From positions 15,621 through 23,793 of the forward strand of contig NYYH01000038.1 in assembly GCA_002686705.1 (NCBI GenBank): DNA of 8,173 bases. Direction: 5' to 3'. A program made the position numbers and the translations under genes. Below the pieces are notes generated by a model. That model was not told the DNA's origin, ran no database searches, and worked only from the letters and a program-made list of their open reading frames with translations. This DNA comes from Bacteroidota bacterium (GTDB lineage: Bacteria; Bacteroidota; Bacteroidia; Bacteroidales; F082). This document shows, one piece after another, positions 6,043-8,173 of this stretch (position 1 is the first letter of the stretch; every line of letters starts with the position of its first letter).

Positions 6043-7632
6043 ATGAAACGAACTATATATATAATAGCATTGGTTACTGGAATTGCGTTAATCTTTAATT
6101 CCTGTAACAAGATACTGGACACAAAACCTATTGACCCTGATGAAATAACTTCAGCAACAGTTTTTGACAACCCAGAGTCTTACACTCAATTTATGGCTAA
6201 ATGTTATGCAGGTCTTGCAGTTACAGGCCAAGAAGGTCCTGCAGGAAATGGTGATGTTAGTGTAATTGATGAAGGTTTTAGTCAATATTTACGGCAGTAC
6301 TGGTATCATCAGGAGCTAACAACAGACGAAGCAATTATTACTTGGGATGATGCAACAATTAAAGACTTTCATTTTCAGGAATGGGATGCAAGTGATAGAT
6401 TTATAGCAGGTATGTATTATCGTGTTTTTTATCAGATTGCACTGACAAATGAATTTCTTCGTCAAACTTCAGATGGAAAACTTGACGATCGTGGAGTGAG
6501 CCAGGAATGGAGAGATAAAATAGTATATTACAGGCTTGAAGCACGTTGGTTACGTGCACTTAGTTACTGGCATGCACTCGATTTGTTTGGTAGTGTTCCT
6601 TTTGCAACGGAGGAAGACCCAATTGGCGATTTTTTGCCATCACAAATCTCAAAAGCCGATTTGTTCATTTATATCGAAAATGAGTTAAAAGAAATTGAAG
6701 GACTAATGATGGCACCACGTGCAAATGAATATGGGCGTGCTGATCAGGCAGCAGCATGGACATTATTAGCAAAACTATATATGAATGCCGAGGTTTACAT
6801 CGGTGAAAGCAAATACAGTGATTGTATTACATATTGCGATAAAGTAATAAACAGTAGTTATTCACTGGCACCTTCATTTCAACAATTGTTTTGGGCCAAT
6901 AATGATCAGGTAGTTGAAACAATGCAGGAAATTATTTTCCCAATTCGTTATAGTGGTGAACATACTCAAACATGGGGTGGAACCACATTTGTTATTCATG
7001 CCGGTGTTGGTGGAGATATGGTACCTGGCGATTATGGCATTAATGGTGGTTGGGGTGGAACCCGTGTAACACCTGAGTTGGTTGAGAAATATACAGGCGA
7101 TGATAACCGCGCTATGTTCTTTACTGATGGTCAAACACTAGAGATTGACATTGTTAGTGATTTTCAGAATGGTTATGCTCTTACAAAATTCAGAAATGTG
7201 TCATATACATCCACTGGTGATACTATTCAAGGTTTTAGTCTTGAATTTCCTGATACAGACTTTCCTTTGTTCCGTCTAGGAGATATTTACCTTATGTACG
7301 CTGAAGCAGTTGTTCGTGGAGCAGGAGGTACCATGGCAACCGCTGTTGGTTATGTAAATGACCTTAGAGCTAGAGCAGAAGCTACAGCTATCAGCGAATC
7401 AGACCTTACACTTGATTTTGTCCTTGACGAGCGTGCACGTGAACTATGCTGGGAAGGTCACCGTCGAACAGACCTTATCCGTCATAACAAATTTACGGGT
7501 AGTGAATACATCTGGTCATGGAAAGGACATACAAAGGATGGTCGCGCTACAGATGCTAAATATAATTTATTTCCATTGCCGACATCTGATGTAAATGCCA
7601 ATCCAAACCTCACTCAGAATCCTAATTACTAA
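6043..7632 (+). CDS. SusD/RagB-family surface glycan-binding lipoprotein
   Basis: Lipoprotein that caps the SusC channel on the outer surface and binds incoming glycan. The 529-residue length is normal. The signal peptide ends in a lipobox-like IFNSC with lipidated Cys21. The N-terminal part (about 22-220) matches the SusD-like helical/TPR domain, with DEGFSQYLRQYWYHQELTTD followed by helices containing YRLEARWLRALSYWHALDLF. The C-terminal SusD_RagB part shows FRLGDIYLMYAEAV (from 410), VNDLRARA and the family signature DERARELCWEGHRRTDLIRH (from 462), and ends with LFPLPTSDVNANPNL, the usual SusD tail. It starts 18 bases after susC with an AAAATATC leader before the ATG, so it is almost certainly co-transcribed. 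The DEGFSQYLRQYW / ELTTDEA region resembles SusD proteins I recall from starch/maltose loci, which together with the GH13 neighbour supports an alpha-glucan substrate; this is inference. Confidence 0.96.
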   Translation: MKRTIYIIALVTGIALIFNSCNKILDTKPIDPDEITSATVFDNPESYTQFMAKCYAGLAVTGQEGPAGNGDVSVIDEGFSQYLRQYWYHQELTTDEAIITWDDATIKDFHFQEWDASDRFIAGMYYRVFYQIALTNEFLRQTSDGKLDDRGVSQEWRDKIVYYRLEARWLRALSYWHALDLFGSVPFATEEDPIGDFLPSQISKADLFIYIENELKEIEGLMMAPRANEYGRADQAAAWTLLAKLYMNAEVYIGESKYSDCITYCDKVINSSYSLAPSFQQLFWANNDQVVETMQEIIFPIRYSGEHTQTWGGTTFVIHAGVGGDMVPGDYGINGGWGGTRVTPELVEKYTGDDNRAMFFTDGQTLEIDIVSDFQNGYALTKFRNVSYTSTGDTIQGFSLEFPDTDFPLFRLGDIYLMYAEAVVRGAGGTMATAVGYVNDLRARAEATAISESDLTLDFVLDERARELCWEGHRRTDLIRHNKFTGSEYIWSWKGHTKDGRATDAKYNLFPLPTSDVNANPNLTQNPNY

Positions 7633-7652
7633 CAGTTGTAAATTATGTACTT

Positions 7653-8173
7653 ATGAAAAAGATAAATTTAATAACTACACTAATAATTGGCCTTGTAATC
7701 ATTCTTGGTTCATGCAAGAAAGAAGAGACTAATCCGAAGTTGAACGTAAACCTCTCTGTAGCTGCAGCCATAACAAACCCTGTAAATGGTACTGTAGATA
7801 CTCTACTCTTAGCTGATTCTGCAAAATTATTCACTGTAAGTTGGAGTGCTGCAACATATTCTGTGTCAGACGGTGCAACCTTACCTGTACCTACATATTC
7901 GTTGCAGATGGCTTTTGCAGATAGCAACTTTGCTAATATGAAGGAACTTTATAATACTCAGGGTCTGTCATTTGAAACTATAGTTTATGAGCTTAATAAC
8001 TCATTAATACTATTTGGAATACCTGGTGACTCAACAGCAAGTATTGAGTTAAGGATTGTTAGTGGTATTAGTGGTGCATCATATACAAATGATACTTCTG
8101 ATGCTATTAAACTAACAGTCACAACCTTTAAATCAGCCGAGCCTCCACCACCAGATGATCCTCGTTTGTGGGT
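7653..8173 (+). CDS. SusE-like outer-membrane lipoprotein (N-terminal part; 3' end cut off by window)
   Basis: Predicted surface lipoprotein that binds starch-like glycans and assists the SusCD complex. The frame is open from ATG at 7653 to the right edge (173 codons). The signal peptide (MKKINLITTLIIGLVIILGS) ends in lipobox ILGSC with lipidated Cys21, followed by the charged KKEE. Residues about 32-157 form an all-beta, Ig-like SusE N-terminal domain, with the characteristic ADSAKLFTVSWSAA, and PTYSLQMAFADSNF after it. A proline-rich linker (AEPPPPDD) then leads into RLWV, probably the first strand of the next, carbohydrate-binding domain. The gene starts 20 bases after the susD stop, in operon. 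An upstream ATG at 7645 hits a stop after three codons and is not the start. SusE and SusF proteins are poorly conserved in sequence, so the call rests on domain style and position. Confidence 0.85.
   Translation, partial: MKKINLITTLIIGLVIILGSCKKEETNPKLNVNLSVAAAITNPVNGTVDTLLLADSAKLFTVSWSAATYSVSDGATLPVPTYSLQMAFADSNFANMKELYNTQGLSFETIVYELNNSLILFGIPGDSTASIELRIVSGISGASYTNDTSDAIKLTVTTFKSAEPPPPDDPRLW

Noticed and set aside
4767..7594. Several short open frames on both strands inside susC and susD (for example 5465-5737, 6874-7134, 7358-7594)
   Set aside because: All lie inside strongly supported SusC or SusD reading frames and show no signal peptide, domain or leader of their own.
7643..7927. Open frame of 94 codons on the minus strand
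   Set aside because: It overlaps the SusE-like gene antisense; the plus-strand frame has a lipobox and SusE-type domain, so this is a shadow.

Overview
The window comes from an AT-rich Bacteroidota genome. Three things point there: a SusC/SusD pair followed by a SusE-type lipoprotein, Bacteroidota-type promoter -7 elements (TAnnTTTG) in front of both transcription units, and AT-rich leaders without Shine-Dalgarno sequences (susC and susD share AAATATC directly before ATG). It is one end of a polysaccharide utilization locus (PUL), most likely for starch, glycogen or malto-oligosaccharides. The species cannot be read from the sequence; a free-living or marine relative is possible but not shown.

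Layout: positions 1-2375, minus strand, hold most of a large secreted GH13 alpha-amylase-family enzyme. Its start is inside the window and its C-terminus runs off the left edge. Positions 2376-3000 are a 625-base divergent intergenic region with a promoter at each end. Between them are three copies of a LacI-operator-like box (CAATCGWWTGCA), a duplicated AT-rich module and two further inverted repeats. Positions 3001-6024 encode a SusC-family TonB-dependent outer-membrane transporter, 6043-7632 its SusD-family glycan-binding lipoprotein partner, and 7653 to the right edge the N-terminal third or so of a SusE-like surface lipoprotein. The three plus-strand genes are 18-20 bases apart and look like one operon.

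How the parts would work together (family knowledge plus inference): the GH13 enzyme cuts alpha-glucan outside the cell or at its surface, SusD and SusE hold glycan at the surface, and SusC imports the oligosaccharides with TonB-derived energy. No sensor gene is in the window. The boxes between the divergent units suggest a soluble LacI-type regulator acting on one or both sides.

No undescribed system was found among the genes, which are recognisable families in a recognisable order. The least explained part is the intergenic regulatory region, and most findings concern it.
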